Positions 45,063 through 55,514 of a stretch of 64,000 nt of DNA are shown here, in pieces. This DNA is from Mycolicibacterium rhodesiae JS60 (GTDB taxonomy: Bacteria; Actinomycetota; Actinomycetes; Mycobacteriales; Mycobacteriaceae): positions 310,001-374,000 of the forward strand of contig AGIQ01000002.1 of NCBI GenBank assembly GCA_000230935.2, given 5' to 3'. The notes below the pieces were generated by a model. That model had not been told where the DNA came from and did not search any database. It worked only from the letters and a program-made list of their open reading frames with translations. Position 1 is the first letter of the stretch, and every line of letters starts with the position of its first letter. The position numbers and the translations under genes were made by a program.

Positions 45063-47948
45063 CTAGACGACGAGGTTGACCAGACGGCCGGGCACCACGA
45101 TGACCTTCTTCGGGGTGGCACCGGCCAGGAACGCCTGCACCTTCTCGTCGGCCAGCGCGCTTGCCTCCAGCGCCGCCTTGTCGGCGTCGGCCGCAACCGT
45201 GATCTTGCCGCGCACCTTGCCGTTGACCTGTACCGGATACTCGACGGTGTCGGTCACCAGATACTGTGGGTCGGCCACCGGGAATGGCCCGTGCGCCAAC
45301 GACTTCGGGTGACCGAGGCGCTTCCACAGCTCCTCGGCAAGGTGCGGCGAGAGCGGCGCCACCATCAGCACCAGCGGCTCCAGCGCCGCGCGGGCGCTGA
45401 TGCCCTCCTTGGTGAGGTGATTGGTGTACTCGATCAGCTTGGCCGCCGCGGTGTTGTTCCGCAGGCTCGCGTAGTCGTCCGACACCCCGGCGATCGTGCG
45501 GTGCAGTACCCGCAGCGTCTCCTCGTCGATGGCTTCATGCTCGGAAACCCGTGCCTCGCCGGTGGATTCGTCGACGACCAGCCGCCACACCCGTTGCAGG
45601 AACCGATGCGCGCCGACGACGTCCTTGGTCGCCCACGGCCGCGAGGCGTCCAGCGGGCCCATCGACATCTCGTACACCCGCAGGGTGTCGGCTCCGTAGC
45701 TGTCGCAGATCTCGTCCGGGGAGATCGAGTTCTTCAGGCTCTTGCCGATCTTGCCGAACTCCTGGAATACCTCTACTTCCGGGCTAGCGTCGCCCTCCGC
45801 ACCCGGCAGGAAGAACTTGCCGTCGCGCTCGACCACATCGGCGGCAGGGACGTAGGCGCCGCGAGAGTCGGTATAGGCGAATGCCTGGATATAGCCCTGA
45901 TTCACCAAGCGGCGGTAGGGCTCCCGCGAGGACACGTGCCCGAGGTCGTGAAGAACCTTGTGCCAGAACCGGCAATAGAGCAGGTGCAGCACCGCGTGCT
46001 CGACACCGCCGACGTAGAGGTCGACGCCGCCGGGGTCGGCCGCACCGTGCTCGGCCGGGCGCGGGCCCATCCAGTAGGCCTCGTTCTCCTTGGCGCAGAA
46101 CGCTTCCGAGTTGTGCGGGTCGGCGTAGCGCAGCTCGTACCACGAGCTACCCGCCCACTGCGGCATCACGTTGGTGTCGCGAGTGTAGGGCCGCAGGCCG
46201 TCACCCAGGTCCAGCTCGACGTGCACCCACTCGGTCGCCTTGTTCAGCGGCGGTGACGGCTCGCTGTCGGCATCCTCGGGGTCGACCACCACCGGCGCGT
46301 AGTCGGCCACATCGGGCAACTCGACCGGCAGCGCGGCGTCGGGCAGCGGGTGGGCGCGGCCGTCGGCGTCGTAGACGATCGGGAAGGGCTCGCCCCAGTA
46401 TCGCTGCCGGGCGAAAAGCCAGTCCCGAAGCTTGTATTCGACACGCGCGCGGCCACGGCCGTCGGCCTCCAGCCGTTCGGTGATCGCCTTCTTGGCGTCG
46501 GCCACATTCAGCCCGTCGAGATAGCCCGAATTCACCAGGGTGCCGTCACCGGTATACGCCGCTTCCGATACTTCGCCGCCGGCGATCACCTCCACGATCG
46601 GCAGCCCGAACTCCGTGGCGAACTCCCAGTCGCGCTGATCATGGCCGGGAACCGCCATGATCGCGCCGGTGCCGTAGCCGGCCAGAACGTAGTCCGCGAT
46701 GAAGATCGGAACCTGTTGTCCACTAGCCGGATTGGTCGCATACGTGCCGAGGAACACCCCGGTCTTGGTTTTGTTCTCTTGGCGCTCCAGGTCCGACTTC
46801 GCCGCGATCGAGCTCCGGTAGGCGGCCACCGCCTCGGCCGGCGTCGCCGCACCGGACGTCCACCGCGCGTCCACACCAGCCGGCCACTGCTCGCCGACCA
46901 GGGCGTCCACCAGTTCATGTTCGGGGGCCAGCACCAGATAGGTGGCACCGAACAGAGTGTCGGGCCGGGTGGTGAAGACCTCGATGTCGGTACCGTCCAC
47001 CCCGAACAGCGCCGACGCCCCGGTCGAGCGGCCGATCCAATTACGCTGCATGGCTTTGACCTTGTCCGGCCAGTCCAGCACTTCCAGGTCATCGAGCAAC
47101 CGGTCGGAGTAGGCGGTGATACGCATCATCCACTGCCGCAACCGCTTCCGGAAAACCGGGAAGTTGCCCCGCTCGCTGCGGCCCTCGGAGGTGACCTCCT
47201 CGTTGGCCAGCACGGTGCCCAGCCCGGGGCACCAGTTCACCAGCGAATCGGACAGGTACACCAGCCGGTAGGAATCGACGACGTCGGCGCGCTCCTGCAC
47301 CGACAGCACCGACCAATCCCGGCCGTCGTCGAGAGTGCGCGCGCGAGAGTCGAATTCGGCGACCAGTTCGGCGATCGGGCGTGCCTTGTTCTGGTCGGTG
47401 TCGAACCAGGCGTTGTAGATCTGCAGGAAGATCCACTGCGTCCACTTGTAGAAGTCGACGTCCGTGGTCGAGAAGCTGCGCCGCTGGTCATGCCCGAGGC
47501 CCAGCCGGCCCAGCTGCCGGCGGAAGTTGACGATGTTGGCTTCGGTGCGGATGCGCGGGTGGGTGCCCGTCTGAATGGCGTACTGCTCGGCGGGCAAACC
47601 GAAAGCGTCGAAGCCCAACGCGTGCAGCACATTACGGCCGGTCATCCGGAAGTAGCGCGCGTAGACGTCAGTGGCGATGTAGCCCAGCGGATGCCCGACG
47701 TGCAGGCCCTCCCCCGAGGGGTAGGGGAACATGTCCTGGACGAACATCTTGTCCTCGGGGACGGCCGAGCCGTCGGTCGGCGCCAGCGAGCCGACCGGGT
47801 TGGGCACGTTGAAGGTGCCCCACTCCTGCCAGTTCTGCTGCCAGTCCCGCTCGATCCGCCCGGCCAGCTCGGCGGTGTAGCGGTACCGCGGCACGTCGCT
47901 ATCGGAGCCGTCTGGGCCCGCGGCTGCAGCGGTCGGCGATTCGGTCAC
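45063..47948 (-). CDS. leuS: Leucyl-tRNA synthetase
   Basis: 961 residues from GTG 47948 (VTESPTA). Class I synthetase: the HIGH signature appears as HVGH (83-86) in [15 protein letters not shown], and the KMSKS loop as KIGKS (733-737). The CP1 editing domain carries [19 protein letters not shown] (the conserved threonine-rich region) and [16 protein letters not shown]. Ends VNLVV. It charges tRNA-Leu. KIGKS in place of KMSKS is a tolerated variant, not a sign of decay. The longer frame to 48095 has no ribosome site. Confidence 0.97.
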   Translation of the reverse strand: MTESPTAAAAGPDGSDSDVPRYRYTAELAGRIERDWQQNWQEWGTFNVPNPVGSLAPTDGSAVPEDKMFVQDMFPYPSGEGLHVGHPLGYIATDVYARYFRMTGRNVLHALGFDAFGLPAEQYAIQTGTHPRIRTEANIVNFRRQLGRLGLGHDQRRSFSTTDVDFYKWTQWIFLQIYNAWFDTDQNKARPIAELVAEFDSRARTLDDGRDWSVLSVQERADVVDSYRLVYLSDSLVNWCPGLGTVLANEEVTSEGRSERGNFPVFRKRLRQWMMRITAYSDRLLDDLEVLDWPDKVKAMQRNWIGRSTGASALFGVDGTDIEVFTTRPDTLFGATYLVLAPEHELVDALVGEQWPAGVDARWTSGAATPAEAVAAYRSSIAAKSDLERQENKTKTGVFLGTYATNPASGQQVPIFIADYVLAGYGTGAIMAVPGHDQRDWEFATEFGLPIVEVIAGGEVSEAAYTGDGTLVNSGYLDGLNVADAKKAITERLEADGRGRARVEYKLRDWLFARQRYWGEPFPIVYDADGRAHPLPDAALPVELPDVADYAPVVVDPEDADSEPSPPLNKATEWVHVELDLGDGLRPYTRDTNVMPQWAGSSWYELRYADPHNSEAFCAKENEAYWMGPRPAEHGAADPGGVDLYVGGVEHAVLHLLYCRFWHKVLHDLGHVSSREPYRRLVNQGYIQAFAYTDSRGAYVPAADVVERDGKFFLPGAEGDASPEVEVFQEFGKIGKSLKNSISPDEICDSYGADTLRVYEMSMGPLDASRPWATKDVVGAHRFLQRVWRLVVDESTGEARVSEHEAIDEETLRVLHRTIAGVSDDYASLRNNTAAAKLIEYTNHLTKEGISARAALEPLVLMVAPLSPHLAEELWKRLGHPKSLAHGPFPVADPQYLVTDTVEYPVQVNGKVRGKITVAADADKAALEASALADEKVQAFLAGATPKKVIVVPGRLVNLVV

Positions 47949-48171
47949 GTCAAACAGGGTATAAGGGCCGCTCCGGCCGCTGCCCCGGCGATAGCGGTGT
48001 GTGACCCCCGTCGCACCACAGGCAACGGCCCGGTATCGGTTCCATTGCAGTCCTGTCGAAGGTTGATTCCAGCTCGGTTCCAGACCTATCCCCACGCCTT
48101 GGCGCGTGCTTACAGTCGGCGCCTAACGAGGGGTCTCACCTGGCCCGACCGTGTGAAGAAGGACAGCTGCG

Positions 48172-49113
48172 ATGATGACGATTGCCCGTAACTGGCGGGT
48201 GGCTATTGGTGGTGTGGCCGCGGGTACGGCAGCCGTACTCGGGTTTACGGGTTTGACCGGCGCCAGCGCGTCCGCCGATCCAGTGCTGCCGATGCCGCCG
48301 ACCCCCGTCACCGTCACCCAGACCGTCACCGTCGCCCCCGAGGCCGCCGCCGCCAACGCCGCACCGGCCGCCCAACCCGCCTCCGTACCGGTGCCGGGCC
48401 AGGTTGCCGCGGTTCCGCAGGCCGTGGCCCCGCTGGTCCCGGCCGCCGTCCCGGAGACCCTGGTGCCTGCCGCGTCCGGCACGCTGGCCGACTACTTCAA
48501 GGACAAGGGCGTCAAGATGGAGCCGCAGAAGGCGGCCGGCTTCACCGCGCTCAACCTCGTGCTGCCGATGCCGCGCGGCTGGAGCGTCGTCCCCGACCCG
48601 AACGTTCCCGACGCGTTCACCGTGCTGGCCGATCGCCTCGGCGGTGACGGGCTCTACACCTCCAACGCCCAGTTGAAGGTCTACAAACTCGTCGGCGAGT
48701 TCGACCCGAAGGAAGCGATCACGCACGGCTATCTGGATAGCCAGGCGCTGTTCAACTGGCAGGCGACCGACGCGTCGATGGCAGACTTCGGCGGCTTCCC
48801 GTCGTCGCTCATCGAGGGCACCTACCGCGAGAACGACATGACGCTGAACACCTCGCGCCGTCACGTCATCGTCCAGTCCGGACCCGACCACTACCTGGTG
48901 TCGCTGTATGTGACCACCGCGGCCAACCAGGTCGTCGCCACCGCCGACGCAACCGACGCGATCGTCAACGGCTTCCGGGTCTCGTCCCCGACCGCCGCAC
49001 CTGCGCCGGCTCCCGCGCCCGCACCTGCTGCAGCGCCGCCCGCAGATGCATCGGTGCCGGCCGCGGTGCCCGCCGCCACTCCCCTCGGCGCGGTGCCCGC
49101 TCAGCAGCACTGA
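48172..49113 (+). CDS. mtc28: Secreted proline-rich antigen Mtc28-like (LpqN/LpqT family)
   Basis: 313 residues. Signal peptide about 1-34 ([17 protein letters not shown]). An Ala/Pro/Val-rich segment is followed by a LpqN/LpqT-type domain ([25 protein letters not shown]; quoted in part, then [26 protein letters not shown]; quoted in part) and an Ala/Pro tail ([15 protein letters not shown]). Counterpart of Rv0040c. Exported envelope protein of uncertain function. Divergent from leuS across a 223-bp region that holds three GGTTCCA/GGTTGATTCCA repeats at 48034-48085. Confidence 0.88.
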   Translation: MMTIARNWRVAIGGVAAGTAAVLGFTGLTGASASADPVLPMPPTPVTVTQTVTVAPEAAAANAAPAAQPASVPVPGQVAAVPQAVAPLVPAAVPETLVPAASGTLADYFKDKGVKMEPQKAAGFTALNLVLPMPRGWSVVPDPNVPDAFTVLADRLGGDGLYTSNAQLKVYKLVGEFDPKEAITHGYLDSQALFNWQATDASMADFGGFPSSLIEGTYRENDMTLNTSRRHVIVQSGPDHYLVSLYVTTAANQVVATADATDAIVNGFRVSSPTAAPAPAPAPAPAAAPPADASVPAAVPAATPLGAVPAQQH

Positions 49114-49136
49114 ACCCGGACTCGTATTGTGGCCCC

Positions 49137-49475
49137 ATGCTCGTCGTCGGTGTGGTGTGCCTGGGTATGGCCGTCCTGATCGGTGGCTCGGGAGTCTGGA
49201 CGCTGACCCGGCCGCCCGCTGCCGACGTCACCGGACAGGTACTCCGGGCGGTAGCGCCGACCCAACTGGCCGCGGCCGTGATGCTGGCCGCGGGCGGGTC
49301 GGCCGCTCTGGCCGCACCGGCGCGCACCGCGCTGACCGTGGTGATCGTCTGCGTGCTCGGCGCGGTGGGAACCGTCGCCGCCGGCTCCTGGCAGGGCGCT
49401 CGCTATGCGGCTCGGCGGGAGGCCGAAGCCAGCTGCACGGGGAGCTGCGCAAGCTGCACATTGTCCTGCAAGTGA
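49137..49475 (+). CDS. Small membrane protein (Rv0039c-like)
   Basis: 112 residues with three likely helices (VVGVVCLGMAVLIGGSGVW, AAAVMLAAGGSAALAAP, VVIVCVLGAVGTVAAGSW). The end is CTGSCASCTLSCK, a cysteine-rich tail with four Cys in 13 residues that could bind metal or form disulfides. 23 bases after mtc28, so probably co-transcribed. No known function. Confidence 0.75.
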   Translation: MLVVGVVCLGMAVLIGGSGVWTLTRPPAADVTGQVLRAVAPTQLAAAVMLAAGGSAALAAPARTALTVVIVCVLGAVGTVAAGSWQGARYAARREAEASCTGSCASCTLSCK

Positions 49476-49539
49476 GCGTCGTGACGACCTGACGAGGACG
49501 GGTGCTGTCGCCGGCCGACTGGCGAGCCCTCCCCGCAGA

Positions 49540-50145
49540 TCAGTTCCGGCTGACGTCGATCGGGTGGGTCGCCAGCAGCGACAGCGGGAGCGGCTGGCGG
49601 CGCAGGACCCGCGACCACAGATCTACCCGCTGCTCCACCAGGACATCAGAAGGCAAGGCGGACAACACGATCCAGTCGTCGCGTTCGATCTCGCCCTCCA
49701 ACTGACCGATGGTCCAGCCCGAGTAGCCGGCGAAGATGCGCACTCCCTCGACGGCGGGGGCGATCAGATCCGGGTCGGCGTCCAGGTCCACCATCACCAT
49801 CCGGCCCGCGACGTGGCGCAGCCCGGGCATGCCCTGCGGATCGGTGCCCACCCGCAGCGTGCCCAGGCACAGCGCGGCATCCCGCTTGACCGGGCCGCCG
49901 ATGAACATGGTCTTGGGCTTGGCCGCGAGCTTCGCCCACTGCGGCAACACGTTGTAGACGGCTGTCTCGCTCGGTCGGTTGAGCACCACACCAAGCGTGC
50001 CGCCGTCGTTGTGCTCGACGACATAGATGACGCTGCGCCGAAACGTCGGCTCCAGCAGGTCGGTGTTGGCCAACAGCAGGGTTCCCGGTCGCACCCGGTT
50101 CGCCGCGGGCGCAACGAAATCTTCGGGGTCCTCGTGCTGTGACAC
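49540..50145 (-). CDS. YqgE/AlgH family protein
   Basis: 201 residues, GTG start. GTLLLANTDLLEPTFRRSVIYVVEHNDGGTLGVVLNRPSE (quoted in part), MFIGGPVKRDAALCLG and IFAGYSGWTIGQLEGEI are the DUF179 family blocks. Widespread bacterial protein with unsettled function. Converges with the small membrane protein and is divergent from the MFS gene. Confidence 0.92.
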   Translation of the reverse strand: MSQHEDPEDFVAPAANRVRPGTLLLANTDLLEPTFRRSVIYVVEHNDGGTLGVVLNRPSETAVYNVLPQWAKLAAKPKTMFIGGPVKRDAALCLGTLRVGTDPQGMPGLRHVAGRMVMVDLDADPDLIAPAVEGVRIFAGYSGWTIGQLEGEIERDDWIVLSALPSDVLVEQRVDLWSRVLRRQPLPLSLLATHPIDVSRN

Positions 50146-50216
50146 CCCACCATCATGGCATCACGGAGGTATGGCTGCGGTAACAGGCACGTCTGGATAT
50201 TTGTACTGTTGGTCCG

Positions 50217-51494
50217 ATGGTCGACAGCCGCGCATCCGGTTCGCTCTGGCGATCGGTGCGCAGCCTGCCCGAGTTTTGGCGGCTGCTGGAACTCCGGACC
50301 GCCAGCCAGTTCGGTGACGGACTGTTTCAGGCCGGCTTGGCCGGTGGCCTGCTGTTCAACCCCGAGCGCGCCGCCAGTCCGTGGGCGGTGGCGGCCTCAT
50401 TCGCTGTGCTGTTCCTGCCGTACTCACTCGTCGGCCCGTTCGCCGGCGCGCTGCTGGACCGCTGGGACCGTCGCGCGGTGCTCGTCGTGGCCAACCTCGC
50501 GCGGTTGGTGCTGGTGATCGGGGTCGCGGTGCTGCTCGCCGCCGGGGCCACCGATTTGACGGTGCTGTGCGGCGCCCTGATCGTCAACGGATTCAGCCGG
50601 TTCGTGACCTCCGGGCTCTCGGCGGCGCTGCCGCACGTGGTCCCGCGTCACCAGGTCGTGACGATGAACTCGGTAGCCACCGCGACCGGAGCCACCGCCA
50701 CCTTCCTCGGCGCGAATTTCATGCTGCTGCCCCGCTGGCTCTTCGGTTCCGGTGACACCGGCGCCGCGACGGTCATGCTGCTGGTGGCCGTTCCCGTCGC
50801 GATCTCGTTCGTGCTGTCGTTGCGCTTTCCCCCGCATCAGTTGGGACCCGACGACACCGCGCGCGCCGTGCACGGCTCGGTGTTCTACACGGTGGCCACC
50901 GGGTGGTTGTACGGCGCCCGCACCGTGTTGAACACACCGACCGTCGCGGCCACGTTGTCCGGCCTTGCCAGCCACCGCATGGTGTTCGGAATCAACACGC
51001 TGCTGGTACTGGTCACCGTGCGGCACAGTGATACTCCGGCCGTCGGCAGCCTGGGCACCGCCGTCGTCTTCGTCGCCGCCACCGGCAGCGGCGCCTTCCT
51101 GGCCAACATCCTCGCCCCGCTGTCGATCAAGCGGTGGGGTCGCTACGCAACCGCCAACGGCGCCCTGGTGTGCGCGGCGATCGTCCAATTGGCCGGTGCC
51201 ACACTGCAGTTGGCGGTGATGATCACGTGCGGATTCCTGGTGGGGCTGGCCGGCCAGATGGTCAAGCTGTGCGCCGACGTCGCGATGCAGATCGATGTCG
51301 ACGACGCCCTGCGCGGGCACGTCTTCGCCGTGCAGGACTCGGTGTTCTGGGTGTCGTTCATCGTGGCGACCATGGTGTCGGCTGTGGTGATCCCCGCCGA
51401 CGGCCACTCACCGGCCCTGGCCCTGGCCGGCTCGGCGGTCTATCTGCTCGGGCTGGCCGCGCACGCCATGATCGGTCGCCGCACCCGTCTGTAG
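50217..51494 (+). CDS. MFS transporter (Rv0037c-like)
   Basis: 425 residues, about twelve helices. Between helices 2 and 3 is the loop [20 protein letters not shown], a form of the MFS D-R-x-x-R-R motif. Counterpart of Rv0037c as I recall. Substrate unknown. Its stop overlaps a 55-bp palindromic element that also occurs at the SDR/leuS junction. Confidence 0.85.
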   Translation: MVDSRASGSLWRSVRSLPEFWRLLELRTASQFGDGLFQAGLAGGLLFNPERAASPWAVAASFAVLFLPYSLVGPFAGALLDRWDRRAVLVVANLARLVLVIGVAVLLAAGATDLTVLCGALIVNGFSRFVTSGLSAALPHVVPRHQVVTMNSVATATGATATFLGANFMLLPRWLFGSGDTGAATVMLLVAVPVAISFVLSLRFPPHQLGPDDTARAVHGSVFYTVATGWLYGARTVLNTPTVAATLSGLASHRMVFGINTLLVLVTVRHSDTPAVGSLGTAVVFVAATGSGAFLANILAPLSIKRWGRYATANGALVCAAIVQLAGATLQLAVMITCGFLVGLAGQMVKLCADVAMQIDVDDALRGHVFAVQDSVFWVSFIVATMVSAVVIPADGHSPALALAGSAVYLLGLAAHAMIGRRTRL

Positions 51495-51547
51495 CGATTT
51501 CGGAGCGAAAACCGCCGCTGGGCGAACGAAAGCGCGCCGAACTCGCT
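51493..51547. repeat. 55-bp dispersed palindromic element, second copy
   Basis: AGCGATTTCGGAGCG ... CGCGCCGAACTCGCT. Read on the reverse strand, it matches the reconstructed SDR/leuS terminator (TTTCGTTCGC.CAGCGGCGG core) almost base for base. It lies between two genes of the same direction, 13 bases before the next ATG. Confidence 0.8.
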
Positions 51548-51560
51548 ATAGGTTCAGTTC

Positions 51561-52334
51561 ATGACTGCGGCAGACCCGATTGTCGACGACCTGCGCGACG
51601 AAAGCGACGCCCTCGACGCGCTGGTCGCGCCGCTGGGCCCGGCCGCCTGGGCCCAGCCCACCCCGGCGCCCGGCTGGACAATCGCCCACCAGATCGCTCA
51701 CCTGATGTGGACGGACCGAGCCTCGCTGATGTCGATCACCGACGAGGCGGCGTTCGGCGAACAACTCACCGCCGCGGCCGCCGACCCGCTGGGCTTCGTC
51801 GACAAAGCGGCCGAGGAGTTGGCGCTCACCGCGCCCGATCAACTGCTCACACAGTGGCGCGAGACCCGCACACACCTGCACGCCGCACTGCGCGCGGTGG
51901 CCGAAGGGCGCAAGCTGGTGTGGTTCGGGCCGCCGATGAGTGCGGCATCCATGGCGACCGCGCGGTTGATGGAGACCTGGGCGCACGGTCTCGACGTCGC
52001 CGACGCACTCGGGGCACCGATTGCCCCGTCGGCCCGGCTCAAGTCGATCGCCCATCTCGGTGTGCGCACTCGCGACTTCGCGTTCACCGTGCACGAGCTC
52101 AGCCCGCCTGCCGAACCGTTCCGCGTCGACCTGATCGCGCCCGACGGCAGCCACTGGACGTGGGGACCCGACGACGCCGCCCAGCGGGTCACCGGCTCGG
52201 CACTCGACTTCTGTTTCCTAGTCACGCAGCGCCGCCCCCTTGCTGAACTCGACGTCGTCTGTACCGGCGCCGACGCCGCGAAGTGGCTGGAAATCGCTCA
52301 AGCTTTCGCCGAACCACCCGGCACGGGCAGATAA
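51561..52334 (+). CDS. Mycothiol-dependent maleylpyruvate isomerase-family protein (Rv0036c-like)
   Basis: 257 residues. DinB/MDMPI fold: [22 protein letters not shown], then [21 protein letters not shown] (first metal His) and [15 protein letters not shown] (second His region), followed by the C-terminal sterol-carrier-like domain. The zinc-binding four-helix bundle is typical of thiol-dependent isomerases and transferases using mycothiol. The substrate is unknown. Confidence 0.85.
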   Translation: MTAADPIVDDLRDESDALDALVAPLGPAAWAQPTPAPGWTIAHQIAHLMWTDRASLMSITDEAAFGEQLTAAAADPLGFVDKAAEELALTAPDQLLTQWRETRTHLHAALRAVAEGRKLVWFGPPMSAASMATARLMETWAHGLDVADALGAPIAPSARLKSIAHLGVRTRDFAFTVHELSPPAEPFRVDLIAPDGSHWTWGPDDAAQRVTGSALDFCFLVTQRRPLAELDVVCTGADAAKWLEIAQAFAEPPGTGR

Positions 52335-52464
52335 CGCACCCCATCCCTACCACCTAGATTTACTTAGTTATTTGCCAACCATGCGCGTTGCGTGCCATTG
52401 AACGTGCCCAACGTATCTTGACGAAGACGGAAAAAGGTTGCCCCGGGCAGTATCATCGCCCTTC

Positions 52465-53049
52465 ATGCGCACCCGCCTCCTTGCCGCCGTCGCGGCGGGG
52501 ATGGTGAGCCTCCTGGGATCGGCCGCCTGCGCATCCGCCCCCGCCCCCGGAAACTCCGCTCACCTCATGTCGAGTGCCACAGCTTCGCCGACGCCCAACC
52601 CGTACGGCATCGGGGCGATCGACCCGCCCGCGGCACTCGAGCCCGTCCTCACGGTCACCGGCGGTAGTGCGCCGTTGTCGCTGACCCTCGACACGCTCAA
52701 CGCCCTTGGCAGCACCACCGTGACCCTCGACGAACCCTTCGTCAAACGGCGGGAGACCTACAGTGGCGTTCCCCTGGCCGCCGTTCTGAGCAAGGCCGGA
52801 ATTCCGGACACCGCCACCATCGACACCGTCGGACTCGACGACTACCACTACATCAGCGCCGCCAAGCCGATGATCGAGTCGCGCGCGCTGATCGCCACCG
52901 ACCGCAACGGCGCACCGATCCCCTACGACGAGGGCGGGCCGATCCGGATCGTCTTCCCGGACGGCACCCCGCTGTCGTCGGTCCTCGACGCGTGGAACTG
53001 GAGCCTGGCCTCGATCATCGTCAAGGCTCCGGCCGGGCCTGGTTCGTGA
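52465..53049 (+). CDS. Lipoprotein with SUOX-type (molybdopterin-oxidoreductase fold) domain
   Basis: 194 residues from ATG 52465. Lipoprotein signal with lipobox GSAAC (Cys22). The domain reads LTVTGGSAPLSLTLDTLNAL, then YSGVPLAAVLSKAGI, YHYISAAKPMIESRALIATDR and PIRIVFPDGT: the strand pattern of the small sulfite-oxidase molybdopterin domain. No Cys remains to bind molybdenum, so it is probably a binding protein rather than an enzyme. GTGA overlap with the GGDEF-EAL gene implies a shared pathway, perhaps as its external sensor. Confidence 0.75.
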   Translation: MRTRLLAAVAAGMVSLLGSAACASAPAPGNSAHLMSSATASPTPNPYGIGAIDPPAALEPVLTVTGGSAPLSLTLDTLNALGSTTVTLDEPFVKRRETYSGVPLAAVLSKAGIPDTATIDTVGLDDYHYISAAKPMIESRALIATDRNGAPIPYDEGGPIRIVFPDGTPLSSVLDAWNWSLASIIVKAPAGPGS

Positions 53050-55514
53050 TCAGCGACCAGTGGCTCAGCCCGCCCAGTCCGCGGCTCACCCTCAACCGCG
53101 GTCAACAGGTCGTGGCCGGAGTCCTGGTACTGCTGCTGATGGCGTTGGTGGTGGTCGGGATCCAATCCTCGGCGCAGCAGCGCGCGTTGACCAACCACAG
53201 CGCGCGCAGCGAAGCCGTCAGCACCAACATGTTCTTCACCGTGCGCGACTCGCTCACCTATGTCGAACAGGCCCAACAGTACTTGCTCGGTGTCGTCCCC
53301 CGGCGTGATGTGCAGGTGGCCCGCGCCCTGCTCGCCCAGCGCCTCGGCGTGATCGCCGCCAACGGAATTAGCGCGGCCGACGCCACCACGCCCGAATACC
53401 GTTGGGCGCTAACCGCATTGGACAGTGTGATCGCCGAGGCGCCATCGGGTGTGCTGCCCCCCGGCGAGCGGGCGCAGTGGACCGACACCATCCTGCCCAA
53501 GGCCGAGGTGCTCTCCGAGGCGACCCACGCACTGGCCGCGGGCAGTCCGACCGGACTGCACCGTGTCGATCGCCTCGCCGAACAGGGGCTGCTCCGTGGC
53601 GGGGTCGTCCAGCTGACCATGCTCATCGCCGCGCTGGTGCTCGCCGCGGCCTTGCTGTGGTGGGTTGCAGCCAACGTAGTGCGCCAATATCGCACCGCCC
53701 GAAGGGCTTTCGACGAGGAGCGGGAAGCGCTGCGCAAGACCGAGGACCGCCTCGACCGGGTCTCGGCACTCGAACGCGGGCAGGCCCGCATCCTCGAGCG
53801 GATCGCCACCGCCGATCCGGTGCCATCGGTGCTGCGCCAGATCGTCCAGCTGGCCGCCGAAGTCTCCGGGGCTACAGCCGTCCGCATCGCGCTGGGCCCG
53901 CGGTCTGTCGCCTACCCGATGGGCGCGGACGTATCGGCCACGCCCGCGTGGACCGGCGCGGTCAACGACACCGCGGACGCCGCCGGCATGCTCGAGGTGT
54001 TCGGTGATCCGCAGGCCCTCGATGACCTTGCCCACACCGCCCTGGTGCGCTGCCGCGATCTGGTGACGCTGGCACTCGAACGCGATGCCTCCGCGCGGCG
54101 GCTGTCCTACCAGGCCAGCCATGATGCGCTGACCGGGCTGGCCAACCGCAGCCTGCTGCTGACCCGACTGTCGCAGAGCCTGCTGTTGGCCCGCCGCCGC
54201 GGCACACCGCTGGCACTGCTGTTCTGCGACCTCGACCGGTTCAAGATGGTCAACGACTCCATCGGGCACGCCGGTGGTGACGAACTGCTCATCGAGGCGG
54301 CGCGGCGCTTGTCGGGAACGGTCCGCGACACCGACACAGTGGCCCGCCTCGGCGGCGACGAGTTCGTGGTGCTCTGCCCGGAACTGCCCGACCGGGCTCA
54401 GGCCATCGCACTGGCCGAGCGAATCCGCGCCACGCTCAGTGCGCCGTACACGATCGATGGCAAGGAGGCGTTCGTCGACGTCAGCATCGGGATCACGTTC
54501 GCCGACGAATCGACGGTGTCGGGCGCCGAGCTGATGCGTGAAGCCGACGTGGCCATGTACCGGGCGAAGCTCACCGACGGCAGCCATATCAACGTCTTCG
54601 ATTCCAGTCTCGAAGCCGAGGTCGCCCAGCGCCTCGACCTCGACTCGGCGCTGCGGCACGCGGTGGAACGCGACCAGTTGCGGCTGCGTGCCCAGCCGAT
54701 CGTCATGCTCGACAGCGGCATCGTCATCGGCTTCGAGATGCTGTTGCAGTGGCACCGTCCCGGACTGCCGGTGCTGTCTCCCGGTGCGTTCATTCCGCTG
54801 GCCGAGGACAACGGCATGATCGTCGAGATCGGCCGATGGGTGCTGCGGGAGACCATCCAGACCCTGGCCCGGTGGCGGGCCGACGGCTTGGCGCTCGACC
54901 TGACGATGGCGGTCAACGTGTCACCCCGCCAGGTGCGTGAACCCGGGTTCGCCGAGGAGGTGCTGGATCTGCTCGAAACTGCCGGGCTGCCACCGCAATC
55001 GCTGATCATCGAACTCACCGAGCACGCGCTCGTCGACCTGCGGGTGGCCCATCCCACCCTGGCCCGGCTCCGGGACGCCGGGGTGAGCGTGTCCCTCGAC
55101 GACTTCGGCACCGGCTATTCGTCGCTGACACAGCTGCGCACCCTGCCGGTCGACCAGATCAAACTCGACCGCTCGTTCGCCGCCGCTCTCGACGAAGGCG
55201 ACGCCAAACAACGCGCCGTGGTGCAGTCGGTGGTGTCATTGGCCAGCGCGCTGGCCCTCGACCTCGTCGTGGAGGGTATCGAGACGATGGCCGAACGCGA
55301 CACTCTCCTGGATCTCGGGGCTCGTGTGGGCCAGGGCTTCCTCTACCACCAGCCGCTGCGGTGGGACGCCGCGCGTGAACTCCTCGAATCAGGTGGGGTT
55401 TGTGTCGTTCCGGCGGTCGGCGATCACACCGGGCCGGCGTCGTCGGAGGCACCGTCACCGTCGGTGTCGACCAACGTGACGTCCCAGCTGCCGTCGCCGT
55501 CGGTGTCGACGTAG
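53046..55514 (+). CDS. Membrane GGDEF-EAL protein (c-di-GMP turnover)
   Basis: 822 residues from GTG 53046, overlapping the lipoprotein stop. Two helices (about 20-40 and 195-220) flank an external helical sensor of about 150 residues; a coiled coil and partial GAF-like region follow. GGDEF at 436-440 is intact. The EAL domain has EML (564-566) in place of EAL but keeps NVSPRQ, ELTEHAL, DDFGTGYSSL, IKLDRSF and EGIET, so hydrolysis is plausible. The last 35 residues (PSPSVST repeats) are read from sequence antisense to the D/G-repeat gene and are probably not a domain. Confidence 0.9.
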   Translation: MISDQWLSPPSPRLTLNRGQQVVAGVLVLLLMALVVVGIQSSAQQRALTNHSARSEAVSTNMFFTVRDSLTYVEQAQQYLLGVVPRRDVQVARALLAQRLGVIAANGISAADATTPEYRWALTALDSVIAEAPSGVLPPGERAQWTDTILPKAEVLSEATHALAAGSPTGLHRVDRLAEQGLLRGGVVQLTMLIAALVLAAALLWWVAANVVRQYRTARRAFDEEREALRKTEDRLDRVSALERGQARILERIATADPVPSVLRQIVQLAAEVSGATAVRIALGPRSVAYPMGADVSATPAWTGAVNDTADAAGMLEVFGDPQALDDLAHTALVRCRDLVTLALERDASARRLSYQASHDALTGLANRSLLLTRLSQSLLLARRRGTPLALLFCDLDRFKMVNDSIGHAGGDELLIEAARRLSGTVRDTDTVARLGGDEFVVLCPELPDRAQAIALAERIRATLSAPYTIDGKEAFVDVSIGITFADESTVSGAELMREADVAMYRAKLTDGSHINVFDSSLEAEVAQRLDLDSALRHAVERDQLRLRAQPIVMLDSGIVIGFEMLLQWHRPGLPVLSPGAFIPLAEDNGMIVEIGRWVLRETIQTLARWRADGLALDLTMAVNVSPRQVREPGFAEEVLDLLETAGLPPQSLIIELTEHALVDLRVAHPTLARLRDAGVSVSLDDFGTGYSSLTQLRTLPVDQIKLDRSFAAALDEGDAKQRAVVQSVVSLASALALDLVVEGIETMAERDTLLDLGARVGQGFLYHQPLRWDAARELLESGGVCVVPAVGDHTGPASSEAPSPSVSTNVTSQLPSPSVST

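Noticed and set aside
45738..45752. KIGKS in LeuRS as a sign of an inactive enzyme
   Set aside because: The KMSKS loop tolerates this change and the rest of the enzyme is complete; the gene is a core single-copy gene.
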